Virus record (IMG/VR): IMGVR_UViG_3300009149_000244
Span: 1-25,545 of that record
Origin: a virus
DNA length: 25,545 nt
Reading direction: 5' to 3' (one strand)
Shown here piece by piece: positions 1 through 8,716 of this stretch. The notes beneath the pieces are model-generated. The model was not told the origin of the DNA. It saw only the letters and a list, made by a program, of their open reading frames with translations, and did no database searches. The position numbers and the translations under genes are program-made. The stretch's first letter is position 1, and each line of letters begins with the position of its first letter.

Positions 1-1
1 C

Positions 2-481
2 GTTCCTGGGATTAACGTGGAGTCACAGGGTAATGGTACATTTCTTCAAATGCTAGTTAATGCATGGTCTCTTAATCCAGATGCGAATGTCCCCGACGCA
101 GTCGCCACGTATTATACTCAGTTCGTTATTGACACTTTGAGAGCCTCTGTCGTCGGAGATGACGTAACAGGTTTAGACGGCGGAGCAGCCGTAGGCCCTC
201 CCATAGTACGTTTTAGGCACGGTACTGTGTTTAATGAAGCTCCTTTTATTATAACTTCTATGAATATTGACTACAGTACTCAGGCTGGGTACGAGGTAAG
301 AACCTTGCTCCCGAGGCAGGTAAAGTTTACTTTAGATATGGAGGAGTTTAGGCAGACCCACGGAAGTCATCACGGTAATATTAAGGGTGATGTTAAAAAC
401 TCATCCAGCATCATAGAGCTTAATTTTCAAGACGGCTCTATTAACAATGACCGCTTCGCAGGTAAGAGGCACCCTTCTTAA
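2..481 (+). CDS. Tail-tube initiator/cap-like baseplate protein (gp48/gp54-like), 3' part only
   Basis: The reading frame is already open at the left edge (it reads VPGINVES before the GTG at 17), so the true start lies upstream and the GTG is probably internal. About 160 residues of the C-terminal part are visible. The segment PPIVRFRHGTVFNEAPFIIT followed by SMNIDYSTQAGYEVRTLLP and a closing VKFTLDMEEF strand resembles the C-terminal domain of tube-initiator/cap proteins (T4 gp48 and gp54 and the LysM-adjacent proteins of injection systems), which sit on the hub and start tube polymerisation. The gp53-like gene follows 2 nt downstream, then the hub and spike, which fits this role. The family call is from pattern and context, not from a search. 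Other tube- or sheath-associated baseplate proteins remain possible. Confidence 0.6.
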   Translation, partial: VPGINVESQGNGTFLQMLVNAWSLNPDANVPDAVATYYTQFVIDTLRASVVGDDVTGLDGGAAVGPPIVRFRHGTVFNEAPFIITSMNIDYSTQAGYEVRTLLPRQVKFTLDMEEFRQTHGSHHGNIKGDVKNSSSIIELNFQDGSINNDRFAGKRHPS

Positions 482-483
482 TC

Positions 484-786
484 ATGCCCTCTCTCCGCCC
501 CTCTCGGTTTAACACTTACGATGCTTTAAATACAACGCATCGCAGTCTTCCTTTTAAGAACTTAGTTAGCTCTAAGCAGTGGAAAGAGTTCTTGGTTGAA
601 GGTTTAGGGACCACTTCGTATAATGTAGCTATAATTCCTACCAATATGGAGTTCAGGCCAGATATTATCGCTTTCGCTGCGTACGGGTCCGTTGATTTGT
701 GGTGGTTAATATGTACTGCAAATAGTATAATTGACCCTAACACAGAATTACCTGCAGGAAAGCAGATAAAAATTCCTATAATATAG
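484..786 (+). CDS. gp53: Baseplate wedge protein, gp53/LysM-like
   Basis: This 100-residue protein resembles T4 gp53-type baseplate proteins, which link inner wedge parts to the central hub. Residues 50-100 carry the recognisable part: a 'RPDIIAFAAYGSVDLWW' segment (the protein must tolerate a 'place it, pay by position' LysM-like helix), then ICTANSIIDPNTELPAG and a final basic strand KQIKIP. That is the usual LysM-like ending in which the last strand follows 'L..G..I.IP'. T4 gp53 is about twice as long, so this is a minimal version. The ATG at 484 follows the previous stop by 2 nt. A purine-rich AAGAGG at 464-469 is a weak, rather distant ribosome site. A minus-strand frame over the same interval is a shadow. 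Confidence 0.75.
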   Translation: MPSLRPSRFNTYDALNTTHRSLPFKNLVSSKQWKEFLVEGLGTTSYNVAIIPTNMEFRPDIIAFAAYGSVDLWWLICTANSIIDPNTELPAGKQIKIPII

Positions 787-790
787 AACA

Positions 791-3739
791 ATGGAAAGTT
801 ATGCTGGTTATAGAGGGACCTCTCCGCCTAGTCTACTTGTCTCTTTTAATAGGGATGAAGTGGATGTTGAGAGTGGTGCCTTTTCGAAGTACCAAGACCC
901 TCTAGACTTAAAGAATACTTTTTTAAGTTGGGACTACAGCTTCGACTCCACCAATAATGGGCTCGGTAAGCTTGTAATGATTAATCCTTCGGTTGCTATC
1001 GAGGATAAGTTATTTTCGTGGTATGCTGCTTTGTCTCCCCGTTCTTGGACATCACAGGCCAGAGCACTTCCTATAGAGGAGCTAGAAGCACAGGTTAAGG
1101 AAGTCGCTGATTTCTACGTCAGATGGGGGTATCAATCAATTCCAAATCTTGGGGTTCACTCGGCTTCTACGGGGTTTGCGGACGTAAACGCTCTATCTCA
1201 TATCCATAAGTTTAGGCTGTTGGATATGGGGTATCAGATATCTGATAAGGGTGATAAAATAATAACGTTAACTCTTATTAATCTGTGGGAGCTTTATTAC
1301 GCTAACCCCGATTTTGTTGAAAAGGAGCGATTATTCGAGTTCTCTTTAGCAGGGTTCGGTAACAAGCTTAAGCTTCCTAGCGTTCTTATGCAGGAGGTTC
1401 TCCTACAGTTGCTAGCCGCACACGATACCTATCTAGGTTATTCTAAATGGACTGATGACCAATTTGAGGTTTTAAATGCAGATTTTTCCGATACGGTTAA
1501 TGCAAAATTACCTTCAAGCAGCGTTAGAGAGAACCTCTTTTTTTCAACCCCAGGCTCGCCTGATGAGCCCCCCCCAAGGACCTATAACATAGTCCTCCCG
1601 TCCAGGGACCTGGAAGTGGCCTCGTTCGTAGAAAGGTATGATACAGAAAAGGCGCCTGAAGAAACTAGCCTTATTACGCTAGGGGCTGCTAGGGATTACT
1701 ACCATCAGTTCGGCCTAGACATAAACTTGGCGGTAGATGAGGATTTAAAACCAGCCTCCCAAGCCCCCTCGCCTAATCAAGGTGTAGGTGCACCTGACCA
1801 AGGGAGCCCTAATGACCCAACTACTGCTTCTGTACAGGCGGCCGAGAATGCCGTAGCAGCCGCCGACGGGTACACCGAGGAGGTTACAATTGTGGACCCT
1901 ACGAGAGTTGATAATAACCCCTCTGTCGTAATCCTAGCAGGCGGTCCCGCCCCCATGTTAGGTTATACTTTAGTACATAGGGATATAAATGGGGTTGCTA
2001 AAACTCAACTAACTTCGGCTCAGCTAAAAACCATATTAAATGATAATAAGTATTTCTACGCTGTTAACCCTGCATACCACGAAAATAATAGGGTTCAAGA
2101 CAAGCCTTTTCCTGAGGCTGCCTTATACCTTGCATGGTCTGAAGCCTACCCCGACCCAGGCACTACCACATCAGTGGGTAATGAGATGGGGCTTTTGTCA
2201 TATCCTATTGACCCTAATGACACCACTGATGTGGTAGTAATGTCTATAAAATCGGCTCTGCAAGCGCTGGAGGCTAGAAAACAAGAAAAGGTTGATGAGT
2301 TGAATGATTTGTATGAAATAAATTCCCAAGTAGCGCAACTAGCTCCCGATTATGTCACACAAAAGGCTTTAGCTGAAGTGCCTGTTAAAAATCACACGCT
2401 TCAATTTGTCTCTCATAACTTAATGACAGACCTATCTCGTATGATAGAACGTTTAAATGATAAGTATTTCAAAGGGACTTCAAGGTATCTTCAAACAGGG
2501 AAATTAGAGTTCGCTCATGTACCTACAAAAGACCGAGGTTCCGTCGAGGTTGCTATGGGAACTCTCTTTGAAGGCTCTGGCCCCACAGTACCTGACTGGG
2601 AAAAGGATGACGGGGTATTGATTATAACGGATAGCGATGCTATGAGTGATATTTTTAAGTTTTCTAACAGTAAAGGAAGTATTAAATCCTTCCCTATTCA
2701 GTCAAAAACAAACCCCCAAGCCATCTCCTTGGCGACAGGCTTTAATAATCGAAAGGATAATATTATTACTTCTTTAAACTGGCGGCTAAATCAAGGTTCT
2801 ATATTCAATGAGATTAGGCAAACCCCTGTAGTAGTGCAAAAGTTATATAACGTGGCGAAGAGGTTTGAAGACTCTGACTATCAAGACGTTGTAATTGGAA
2901 CGCTCGGTATGCAGTTACATGAGGGTCAGGTAGCTCCTGGGGCTGGGTCCACGGCCACCTCAACTAACAGCATAACCTCTACTGGACCGTATGATACAGG
3001 GCTAGGAATTAGTGTTCAAGGTATAGAGAATCAGGAGGATGTAGTCAGCAAGCAAGCATTTCCTACGGAGGCTGTAGATAAGGCCCTAGCTCAATCGGTC
3101 ACGCTGACAACTTTTAAGAAAAGCGTTCAGGATTCTGGAGGCAATAATCCTACGGGTAAGGCTAAACTCGTTGCGCAAGTGGCGGAAGACCTAGATTTTA
3201 TATTAAATAATAACCTAACTCATATATTCTTCCCTCAAGTTAGCCCCGAGACCCAGGACAGAATCTTGCTTAGAATGACGGGGGAGAATCCTAATGGAGC
3301 GCCAAATAAACTATCTTCAAGTACCTCCTATTTTCAATACGTTACCAAGTCCCCTTTAAGCGTTCTACAAAAAGTCTTAGAGGAGGGAGGTACTTCTTTA
3401 AATGACCCTGCGAACGCTATTTTGCTTCAAGCTAAAATTCAATCCTTGAACATATTTAAAAAATTAATAACAGACATTAATCTAGAGATTCTGGGAGTGC
3501 CTGAGATGGATATTTGGACTAATGAAATTCAAAATAGAAGTGTCGCCTTGTGGGTGCATGAACCTAGAGACCCTGGGACGTATCACTGGCTAACTGGCAT
3601 GTACACTATAAGCTCTTTCGGTCATAAGATTGACATTAATGGGTATAAAACTACCTTAACTTTAGTTCCTAAATTACCAAACACAAAAGAAGAGATGCTA
3701 AAATACACGATACTTCAGGTAGGGGGTGACTCCATATGA
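791..3739 (+). CDS. Very large baseplate hub protein (gp27/gpD-like)
   Basis: This is probably the central hub ring that carries the spike and connects tube to wedges. The first about 180 residues (FLSWDYSFDSTNNGLGKLV near 44-62, VRWGYQ near 110-115, then HIHKFRLLDMGY and a strand-rich ITLTLINLWELYY) look like the hub beta-barrel start. The last about 80 residues (EILGVPEMDIW, then HWLTGMYTISSFGHKIDING and YKTTLTLVPKLP) match the usual closing domain of hub proteins. Residues 320-360 are a Pro/Ala/Asn/Gln-rich low-complexity linker, and about 490-520 look helical and charged. At 982 residues it is about 2.5 times T4 gp27, so the middle holds large extra domains I cannot identify. The start follows the previous stop by 4 nt with no clear Shine-Dalgarno. 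The stop overlaps the spike start (ATGA). Confidence 0.7.
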   Translation: MESYAGYRGTSPPSLLVSFNRDEVDVESGAFSKYQDPLDLKNTFLSWDYSFDSTNNGLGKLVMINPSVAIEDKLFSWYAALSPRSWTSQARALPIEELEAQVKEVADFYVRWGYQSIPNLGVHSASTGFADVNALSHIHKFRLLDMGYQISDKGDKIITLTLINLWELYYANPDFVEKERLFEFSLAGFGNKLKLPSVLMQEVLLQLLAAHDTYLGYSKWTDDQFEVLNADFSDTVNAKLPSSSVRENLFFSTPGSPDEPPPRTYNIVLPSRDLEVASFVERYDTEKAPEETSLITLGAARDYYHQFGLDINLAVDEDLKPASQAPSPNQGVGAPDQGSPNDPTTASVQAAENAVAAADGYTEEVTIVDPTRVDNNPSVVILAGGPAPMLGYTLVHRDINGVAKTQLTSAQLKTILNDNKYFYAVNPAYHENNRVQDKPFPEAALYLAWSEAYPDPGTTTSVGNEMGLLSYPIDPNDTTDVVVMSIKSALQALEARKQEKVDELNDLYEINSQVAQLAPDYVTQKALAEVPVKNHTLQFVSHNLMTDLSRMIERLNDKYFKGTSRYLQTGKLEFAHVPTKDRGSVEVAMGTLFEGSGPTVPDWEKDDGVLIITDSDAMSDIFKFSNSKGSIKSFPIQSKTNPQAISLATGFNNRKDNIITSLNWRLNQGSIFNEIRQTPVVVQKLYNVAKRFEDSDYQDVVIGTLGMQLHEGQVAPGAGSTATSTNSITSTGPYDTGLGISVQGIENQEDVVSKQAFPTEAVDKALAQSVTLTTFKKSVQDSGGNNPTGKAKLVAQVAEDLDFILNNNLTHIFFPQVSPETQDRILLRMTGENPNGAPNKLSSSTSYFQYVTKSPLSVLQKVLEEGGTSLNDPANAILLQAKIQSLNIFKKLITDINLEILGVPEMDIWTNEIQNRSVALWVHEPRDPGTYHWLTGMYTISSFGHKIDINGYKTTLTLVPKLPNTKEEMLKYTILQVGGDSI

Positions 3740-4887
3740 GGCTTGGAATTGTAGTAGATACGAAAGATATTACAAGTGCGGGTATAATAAAAGTTATGCC
3801 TGTAGATTCTAAAGGTCAACTTGCTAGAACTGCTATACCTGTCGTGTACCTCTCAATGAACATAGGAGCTGGTCAGGGTATATTTTCGATGCCTGGAAAG
3901 GGTACGGTTATAATGTACGAAGATGCGTCGAACGCTTTAAAACATTTAAACGCATTTGAGCAGTCCACTGACATTCCTTATAAATGGGTGTATGTGGGGT
4001 CTTTAACTTCGCAGATGATTCAGCGGAGAGGCCAGTCCTCAGTATCAGATGATAAGAATGACGCTGATGAGGGTAACGATACTCAAAAAGACTACTTGCA
4101 AAGAGACCCTTTTAAGAATAGTATAATCCTAGACAGTGGAGTACCTGAGGCAGGGCTTGTGTACGCCGATAACTTCCTCCCTCAACAGGATGTTTGGAAG
4201 CATAAATGCGGTCATAAATTTATTATGTCCCATAAGATTACGGGTAAGGGTAGGCATGATAACTCCCTCCTTCTACAGGCCGCATCAGGCAAGAAGATTC
4301 ACATAGATGACGGCCCCGCGCAGATGAGAATGGACCGTATAACTATAACTGACGAGCATAAGAATAGAATTGTTATACGTACGGGTGGTGATAATCCAGA
4401 TAGCTCCACTATCCATACTATACGAAATCAGGATTACACCACGGAGAAAGGGTCTCAAGTTATGACGGTTATGCCAGCCAGTAAAGGTCCTATGCGAAGG
4501 GACCAGCTAGGTACGGGCGACATGAAAGATTTTGTAGCGAAAGGAAACTACAATTTACTTGTTGAGAAAGATATTCTACGCGTTAGCCTTAAAGGGGATA
4601 TTAAGGAACAGGCCGATACTGGAAATATAGATTACAATGCTACAGTAGGCGAGATTAGAATAGAGGCTGGGACTGCTATCACCCTAACGTGCGGTGCATC
4701 TGTTATCACTATGACCCCCGCTTCTATTGTCATAGATTCCCCTTCCTTTACTGTAAATTCACCGTTAACTACCTTTAACTCCGCTTCCATGGCGTTCAAC
4801 GGAACCGCAACCCTAACAGGCGTCACTGGAACTCTTAATACTCATATGCACGTAGGTAACCACGGAATACCTACTCCTGTTATCTAA
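3736..4887 (+). CDS. Central baseplate spike (gp5/gpV-like), lysozyme-free, with HxH tip
   Basis: This protein forms the membrane-puncturing needle under the hub. Residues 1-95 look like the OB-fold of gp5/VgrG/gpV proteins (GIVVDTKDITSAGIIKVMPV, then FSMPGKGTVIMYED and YKWVYVGSL). An acidic linker lies at 100-120. Residues 150-215 have the strand pattern LLLQAASGKKIHIDDG...DRITITDEHKNRIVI typical of spike connectors. Residues 285-360 alternate in the style of an intertwined beta-helix. The end carries NTHMHVGNHG with H370, H372 and H376; an HxH pair at the tip binds iron in P2 gpV and phi92 gp138. Unlike T4 gp5 there is no lysozyme domain between OB-fold and needle. The first four bases overlap the hub stop, implying coupled translation at a 1:1 trimer ratio. 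Confidence 0.85.
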   Translation: MRLGIVVDTKDITSAGIIKVMPVDSKGQLARTAIPVVYLSMNIGAGQGIFSMPGKGTVIMYEDASNALKHLNAFEQSTDIPYKWVYVGSLTSQMIQRRGQSSVSDDKNDADEGNDTQKDYLQRDPFKNSIILDSGVPEAGLVYADNFLPQQDVWKHKCGHKFIMSHKITGKGRHDNSLLLQAASGKKIHIDDGPAQMRMDRITITDEHKNRIVIRTGGDNPDSSTIHTIRNQDYTTEKGSQVMTVMPASKGPMRRDQLGTGDMKDFVAKGNYNLLVEKDILRVSLKGDIKEQADTGNIDYNATVGEIRIEAGTAITLTCGASVITMTPASIVIDSPSFTVNSPLTTFNSASMAFNGTATLTGVTGTLNTHMHVGNHGIPTPVI

Positions 4888-4901
4888 GGCTAAATACTAC
4901 T

Positions 4902-5198
4902 ATGACACATTCTGCACCCCCTGGACCTAATTATACCCCCGATTTTATCTCAGATATAATTGCGGTTTACGACAGCCTTGCTGTAGTCTTAACTGCAATG
5001 GACCTGAATTCAGGTATCAACGCTGCATCAGGCGCTAATTCCCTCGCTATTGCGGGGTGGGTAGCAGCGTCTAATGCACTACTTCTTCAGTATAGAGTAG
5101 CTGCTCTTGAAGAAGTGCTTACTATTGGCAGCACTCCCCCCGTCTTTGATAAGGATAAGCTATTTCTTATTGACTCGACTCCATTAACTCAAGCCTAA
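4902..5198 (+). CDS. Small unknown protein between spike and LamG protein
   Basis: This 98-residue protein is not recognised. It starts with a Pro-rich segment (APPGPNYTPDF). Residues 15-80 are rich in Ala, Leu, Ile and Val with alternating small residues and could form a few helices, including ALEEVLTI near 68-75. There is no signal peptide, clear membrane span or Cys residue. It lies inside an otherwise continuous structural operon, 14 nt after the spike stop and 6 nt before the next start, and an AAGG at 4886-4889 may serve as a weak ribosome site. By position it may be a small baseplate part or an assembly factor, but nothing in the sequence decides this. Confidence 0.6.
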   Translation: MTHSAPPGPNYTPDFISDIIAVYDSLAVVLTAMDLNSGINAASGANSLAIAGWVAASNALLLQYRVAALEEVLTIGSTPPVFDKDKLFLIDSTPLTQA

Positions 5199-5204
5199 TT
5201 AAAC

Positions 5205-8200
5205 ATGATTTCTGAAAATACACTAAATCTTTTACCTACAAACTCTTTAGCGGCTTTGTCTAACGGTCTTACTCAAAAGGGCCTAGATGAGCAATCGGAG
5301 TTGTCTGCGGAAAAAGCACGCTCCGATAAAATGAACGGTGTATCTGAAGTTGAAAATACGGAAGGCGGTAGGACGACATTTTCCTTAAAGAATACTTTAG
5401 CGACGATTAAATCTGCTGTAGAGATTGCGGGGATGGCTAAAAATGTTTATGATATGGTTAAAACGCTGGTAGATGGTGAGGAAGAGCCTTACGAGCCTGA
5501 CTCCATCGCGCCTGGAACCGATACCAGCCCAGCCGCTATCGACGTTATGGGCTCAGACCTTAGCGACCAAATAGGTGACGGTGATTCTCAAGCAGGTACC
5601 TCAACCGCTTTAGACCTGCAGAGGCTTGAATCCTCCCAAAATATTATCCGATTGCAAGGGGAGTTAGCGCAGACTATCACTCAAATAGAGTCCGTAAATG
5701 AAGTTATAAAAAAGAGAGCTTCGGGAGAGTTACCAAGTCCAAAAGTTAATTTTAGTAGAGTGCAAGACGCCTTAGAGAATACACTCGCAGAGCTAGGGCA
5801 GTCTGGGGCGTTTACCGCAGAGCAGTTAGATATTATTACTAAGAATCTTGAACGCGCCACTGAGGCCAATTTAGATACCTTTGAGGCTCTGGTCGAGAAT
5901 AAAATTGTAATTCCTTTTGTTGAGAACTCCGCAGCCATAGACATAATAGCGGCTCAACTGCTTGACACTGAAATAGTCGATGAGGATGCTTCCATCTTTA
6001 GAACGGTCTACGGGCCTCCTATATCCACTACTGGAAAATTTATTTTATCTCAAGATGGAATCTACTATGATTCTAGGAATGGCTCGATTCCCTATGTGAC
6101 TGCCATGAAGATTGATTCCCGTTCATGGGAATTACGGTACGCGGCTAACCGAGGAGGTAAAGGGCAGTTATATAATAATGATAACTCCCAGAGGTTCGCA
6201 GATACCATCCTATCCTATGAGTATCAAAATGAGTCTGGGGCTGTTAAAGATTTCTATAAGTATGACGATGTTTTGGCAAATTTAGAGAATGACCGAAATC
6301 TTCAGGTACAGTCAGTTTCGGGCAGGATAGATGATATGCTTAGTGAAGGGTATGAGCTTTCATCTGCCATTATTAAAAACTACAAGGAGAGCTATGCAAG
6401 CATTGGTCATGCTTACGAAAGCAAGATTAAAAAGCGTAAGAAACAACTTCAAATTGCGGCTCTATTTGGCCCGTTTGGGGTTACTACCCCTGGAGATATA
6501 GAGGGCCCAGGAGAGTTTTATAGGTTAGACGCTTTTACAGCAGCAGACCCAATTGATTTACTTCAATGTGGCATTGAGGAACCCTTCCTAACTCATACAT
6601 ACGCCAACAATGGGCAGAATATAGCAGGCGAGCCGTTAGATACGGTGCATGTTCCAATTCCAAGAATCCCCATTAATGATTTTTCTTATCTGAAAGATGT
6701 AGGTTTAATTCCAGGTTTAAACTTTCAGGAAGATACAATGTTGCATTCATCAGATTTGGATGAGACTACGTCTCCCCGCGCTCCCGTGTACTTAGAGCAG
6801 GGGCCTGGGGAACCTATTCAAGCTATCCCCGAAATGTCCATAGCTCCTATGGGGGTAACTGACTGGGTTAATACCTCTGGGGATACAGCCCTTTCTGGTA
6901 CGGTGCCTTTCCTTAGGACACTCGATAGCTCTATAGTGCAGGATAAGCTTGTCGTTTGTTATAACTTTCTAGAACCAAGTGCTGTTGTAGCTCCAAGCTC
7001 CACCACTTTTGGAGTTACTAATTACGTTAATGGAGGTTATCCTTTAAATGCAAAGATGGTAGGCTCTTCTGCCTCATCCATTTTCGTTTCAGGGGTGACC
7101 ATTCCTTATTTAACAGGCTCCTTGCATAATATAAACCGTAAGTACGGTCTTAGGTATGGCTGGCTGGACGCTTCCACAGGCTCTTACGTACGCCTCCCTA
7201 ACAATTGGAGAGATAGCAAGCTCTACCCAGCATCACAATCATTAGATTCCTTAATGTATAATAAAAGGGGTTGGTCAATGGATTTCTGGGCGCATACTCC
7301 AGGGCTATCCTCCACTCTAACTGCCGCTCACAGGTATAAGTTAGTAGCCGCAAACGAAAACTGTGGGGACCCTGTAACTAGTGACATTACGACTACAGTA
7401 ATAACGACCGCTGGTTACGGGGGAGTTGGTCAGAACGGGAGTGGTAGAACAAGGGGTATGATTGTAGGGTGGAGAGATAGGGGTGACCCTGGCACTGTAA
7501 ACGCCAGCGGCTTAGAGCTCGTTGTTCTTCCTACAGTATCTCAAAACAACGAGCGTTGGGGTAAGAGTGTGTGTATAGCTGAGGAGGTTAGCGGAGAGGG
7601 TGGAGCGGCATGCTCTACAGAGTACGGTTTCAAGATACCTGTAGATACTCTTACAGCGAGTGGTTATTCTATTGGGTCTGCTTCAGGCGCTTTTACGCAC
7701 TATGTTATAGCTTGTGACCTTCCCACGGACACTATCACGGCTTATGTTAACGGGCAGTTTATAGCTTCGGCTAATGTTAGCACGTCCTTTGGTGTAAAGG
7801 CTGGTACCGCTTTAGATATTCCGACCCGTATATCTGAAGGGAGCTATCAAGACCCTCAAGGGCGATTCGGGGAAAAACTGTATAAGGGAACCTTAGAGGG
7901 TAAACCTCCTATCTTTACCCCCTGGATTTTAGGGGGAGGGTTTACTGACGGTATAGGTCATGAGTCTCCACCCGTCTTCTCTTCCACCTTCCCAGGCTTC
8001 CTAGGGACCAATACAAATGATTCTTACTTTAGAGTAGCTATGGAGGCGAATGGAGGTCCTGTCGGCCAGCATTCCGTACTTTCTACTAATTCTCCTGGCC
8101 TTGGAGGGTATACACCGACAGGGTCTAACTACAAGTTAGCACGCAGTGGATTAGATGGGCACCTAGGAAGTTTCAAGATGTACGGAAAACCCCTATCTAC

Positions 8201-8276
8201 TAAAGAGGTACTTATAAATTATAATGCACAGCGTCCTTTCTTTACAGGAATCACTACCCCCTTTAGGCTTCTATAA
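5205..8276 (+). CDS. Large baseplate-region protein with C-terminal LamG-like sandwich
   Basis: This 1023-residue protein has two clear parts. The N-terminal part is charged and largely helical, with likely coiled coils near 135-170 and 375-415 and an acidic stretch near 90-130. The C-terminal part, from about 570, looks like a concanavalin/LamG jelly roll: WSMDFWAHTPG near 690, HYVIACDLPTDTITAYVNG near 832-850 (the hallmark 'V..D....I..YVNG' strand pair) and GHLGSFKMYGKPLSTKEV near 985-1002 (the usual closing 'G.lg.f.iYnr.LS..EI'). Such modules bind glycans or protein surfaces. The position between spike and gp25-like genes suggests a virion protein at or near the baseplate, perhaps with surface-binding function. 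There is no strong Shine-Dalgarno. Its stop overlaps the next start as TAATG. Confidence 0.7.
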   Translation: MISENTLNLLPTNSLAALSNGLTQKGLDEQSELSAEKARSDKMNGVSEVENTEGGRTTFSLKNTLATIKSAVEIAGMAKNVYDMVKTLVDGEEEPYEPDSIAPGTDTSPAAIDVMGSDLSDQIGDGDSQAGTSTALDLQRLESSQNIIRLQGELAQTITQIESVNEVIKKRASGELPSPKVNFSRVQDALENTLAELGQSGAFTAEQLDIITKNLERATEANLDTFEALVENKIVIPFVENSAAIDIIAAQLLDTEIVDEDASIFRTVYGPPISTTGKFILSQDGIYYDSRNGSIPYVTAMKIDSRSWELRYAANRGGKGQLYNNDNSQRFADTILSYEYQNESGAVKDFYKYDDVLANLENDRNLQVQSVSGRIDDMLSEGYELSSAIIKNYKESYASIGHAYESKIKKRKKQLQIAALFGPFGVTTPGDIEGPGEFYRLDAFTAADPIDLLQCGIEEPFLTHTYANNGQNIAGEPLDTVHVPIPRIPINDFSYLKDVGLIPGLNFQEDTMLHSSDLDETTSPRAPVYLEQGPGEPIQAIPEMSIAPMGVTDWVNTSGDTALSGTVPFLRTLDSSIVQDKLVVCYNFLEPSAVVAPSSTTFGVTNYVNGGYPLNAKMVGSSASSIFVSGVTIPYLTGSLHNINRKYGLRYGWLDASTGSYVRLPNNWRDSKLYPASQSLDSLMYNKRGWSMDFWAHTPGLSSTLTAAHRYKLVAANENCGDPVTSDITTTVITTAGYGGVGQNGSGRTRGMIVGWRDRGDPGTVNASGLELVVLPTVSQNNERWGKSVCIAEEVSGEGGAACSTEYGFKIPVDTLTASGYSIGSASGAFTHYVIACDLPTDTITAYVNGQFIASANVSTSFGVKAGTALDIPTRISEGSYQDPQGRFGEKLYKGTLEGKPPIFTPWILGGGFTDGIGHESPPVFSSTFPGFLGTNTNDSYFRVAMEANGGPVGQHSVLSTNSPGLGGYTPTGSNYKLARSGLDGHLGSFKMYGKPLSTKEVLINYNAQRPFFTGITTPFRLL

Positions 8277-8716
8277 TGGCTAGTTACGGAGATTTACAAT
8301 TTGTTACTACTAACAACGTACACGCTGTTAAGGGTTTAGCATGGCCTTGCCTTACGGATAATACGGGAGGTATGTTCTCTAGAAACTTCAACGAGACCTC
8401 TATTAAGGATGGCCTAATTCAGTTACTTCTAACTCAGAGAGGTGAACGTCCTATGAGGTTAGACTTTGGTACAGATTTACGTTCTTCAGTATTTGCACCG
8501 ATGGATTCATATACGGTTGAAACTCTAGAAAACTCTATCCGAACTGCAATAGAGCGGTACGAACCAAGAATAATTATAAGAAGTTTTTCTTTGACCCCCC
8601 AAACCGAAACCTCGGAAATGTTTCTAGAATTAGCATTTTCTATAAAGAATAATGTATTCACTACAGAGGGAATTTACCTAACTGTAAACACACAAGGAGT
8701 TACTATCAATGGTTGA
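8276..8716 (+). CDS. gp25: Baseplate wedge protein, gp25-like
   Basis: This 146-residue protein has the normal length and core motif of the gp25/gpW baseplate family, which forms the conserved inner wedge with gp6 and gp7 and triggers sheath contraction. The pattern runs from SIKDGLIQLLLTQRGERPMR into LDFGTDLRSSVFAP (residues 42-75), the family signature 'lL.T..GeR.mrp.fG..l...vF'. It is followed by the helix TVETLENSIRTAIERYEPRI (80-99), where the EPR tripeptide is also typical. It starts within the previous stop (TAATG). Its last eight bases contain the start of the gp6-like gene, which matches the partnership of the two products. Confidence 0.92.
   Translation: MASYGDLQFVTTNNVHAVKGLAWPCLTDNTGGMFSRNFNETSIKDGLIQLLLTQRGERPMRLDFGTDLRSSVFAPMDSYTVETLENSIRTAIERYEPRIIIRSFSLTPQTETSEMFLELAFSIKNNVFTTEGIYLTVNTQGVTING
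8694..8699 (+). promoter_or_regulatory. Strong ribosome-binding site for the gp6-like gene
   Basis: AAGGAG lies 9 nt before the ATG at 8709, inside the end of the gp25-like gene. It is the best Shine-Dalgarno match in the window. Most other junctions have weak or no match and probably rely on coupling through TAATG overlaps. It supports the choice of start for the gp6-like gene. Confidence 0.75.

Noticed and set aside
17-481. GTG at 17 as the real start of the first gene
   Set aside because: The frame is open upstream to the window edge and reads a plausible VPGINVES, and the visible part is only the C-terminal domain of a larger family.
516-791. Minus-strand frame of 91 residues over the gp53-like gene
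   Set aside because: The plus-strand frame has a recognised family pattern and fits the operon; the antisense frame has no recognisable features.
1366-1378. AAGCTTAAGCTT palindrome in the hub gene as a regulatory site
   Set aside because: It is a short perfect palindrome inside a coding region with no accompanying signal; chance is sufficient.
2040-2237. Small plus-strand frame within the hub gene
   Set aside because: It is out of frame inside a long coding region, has no ribosome site and a random-looking composition.
4889-4897. TAAATA before the 98-aa gene as a T4-type late promoter
   Set aside because: Only the TAAATA part of TATAAATA is present, and it lies about 5 nt before the start codon, so a transcript would have essentially no leader.
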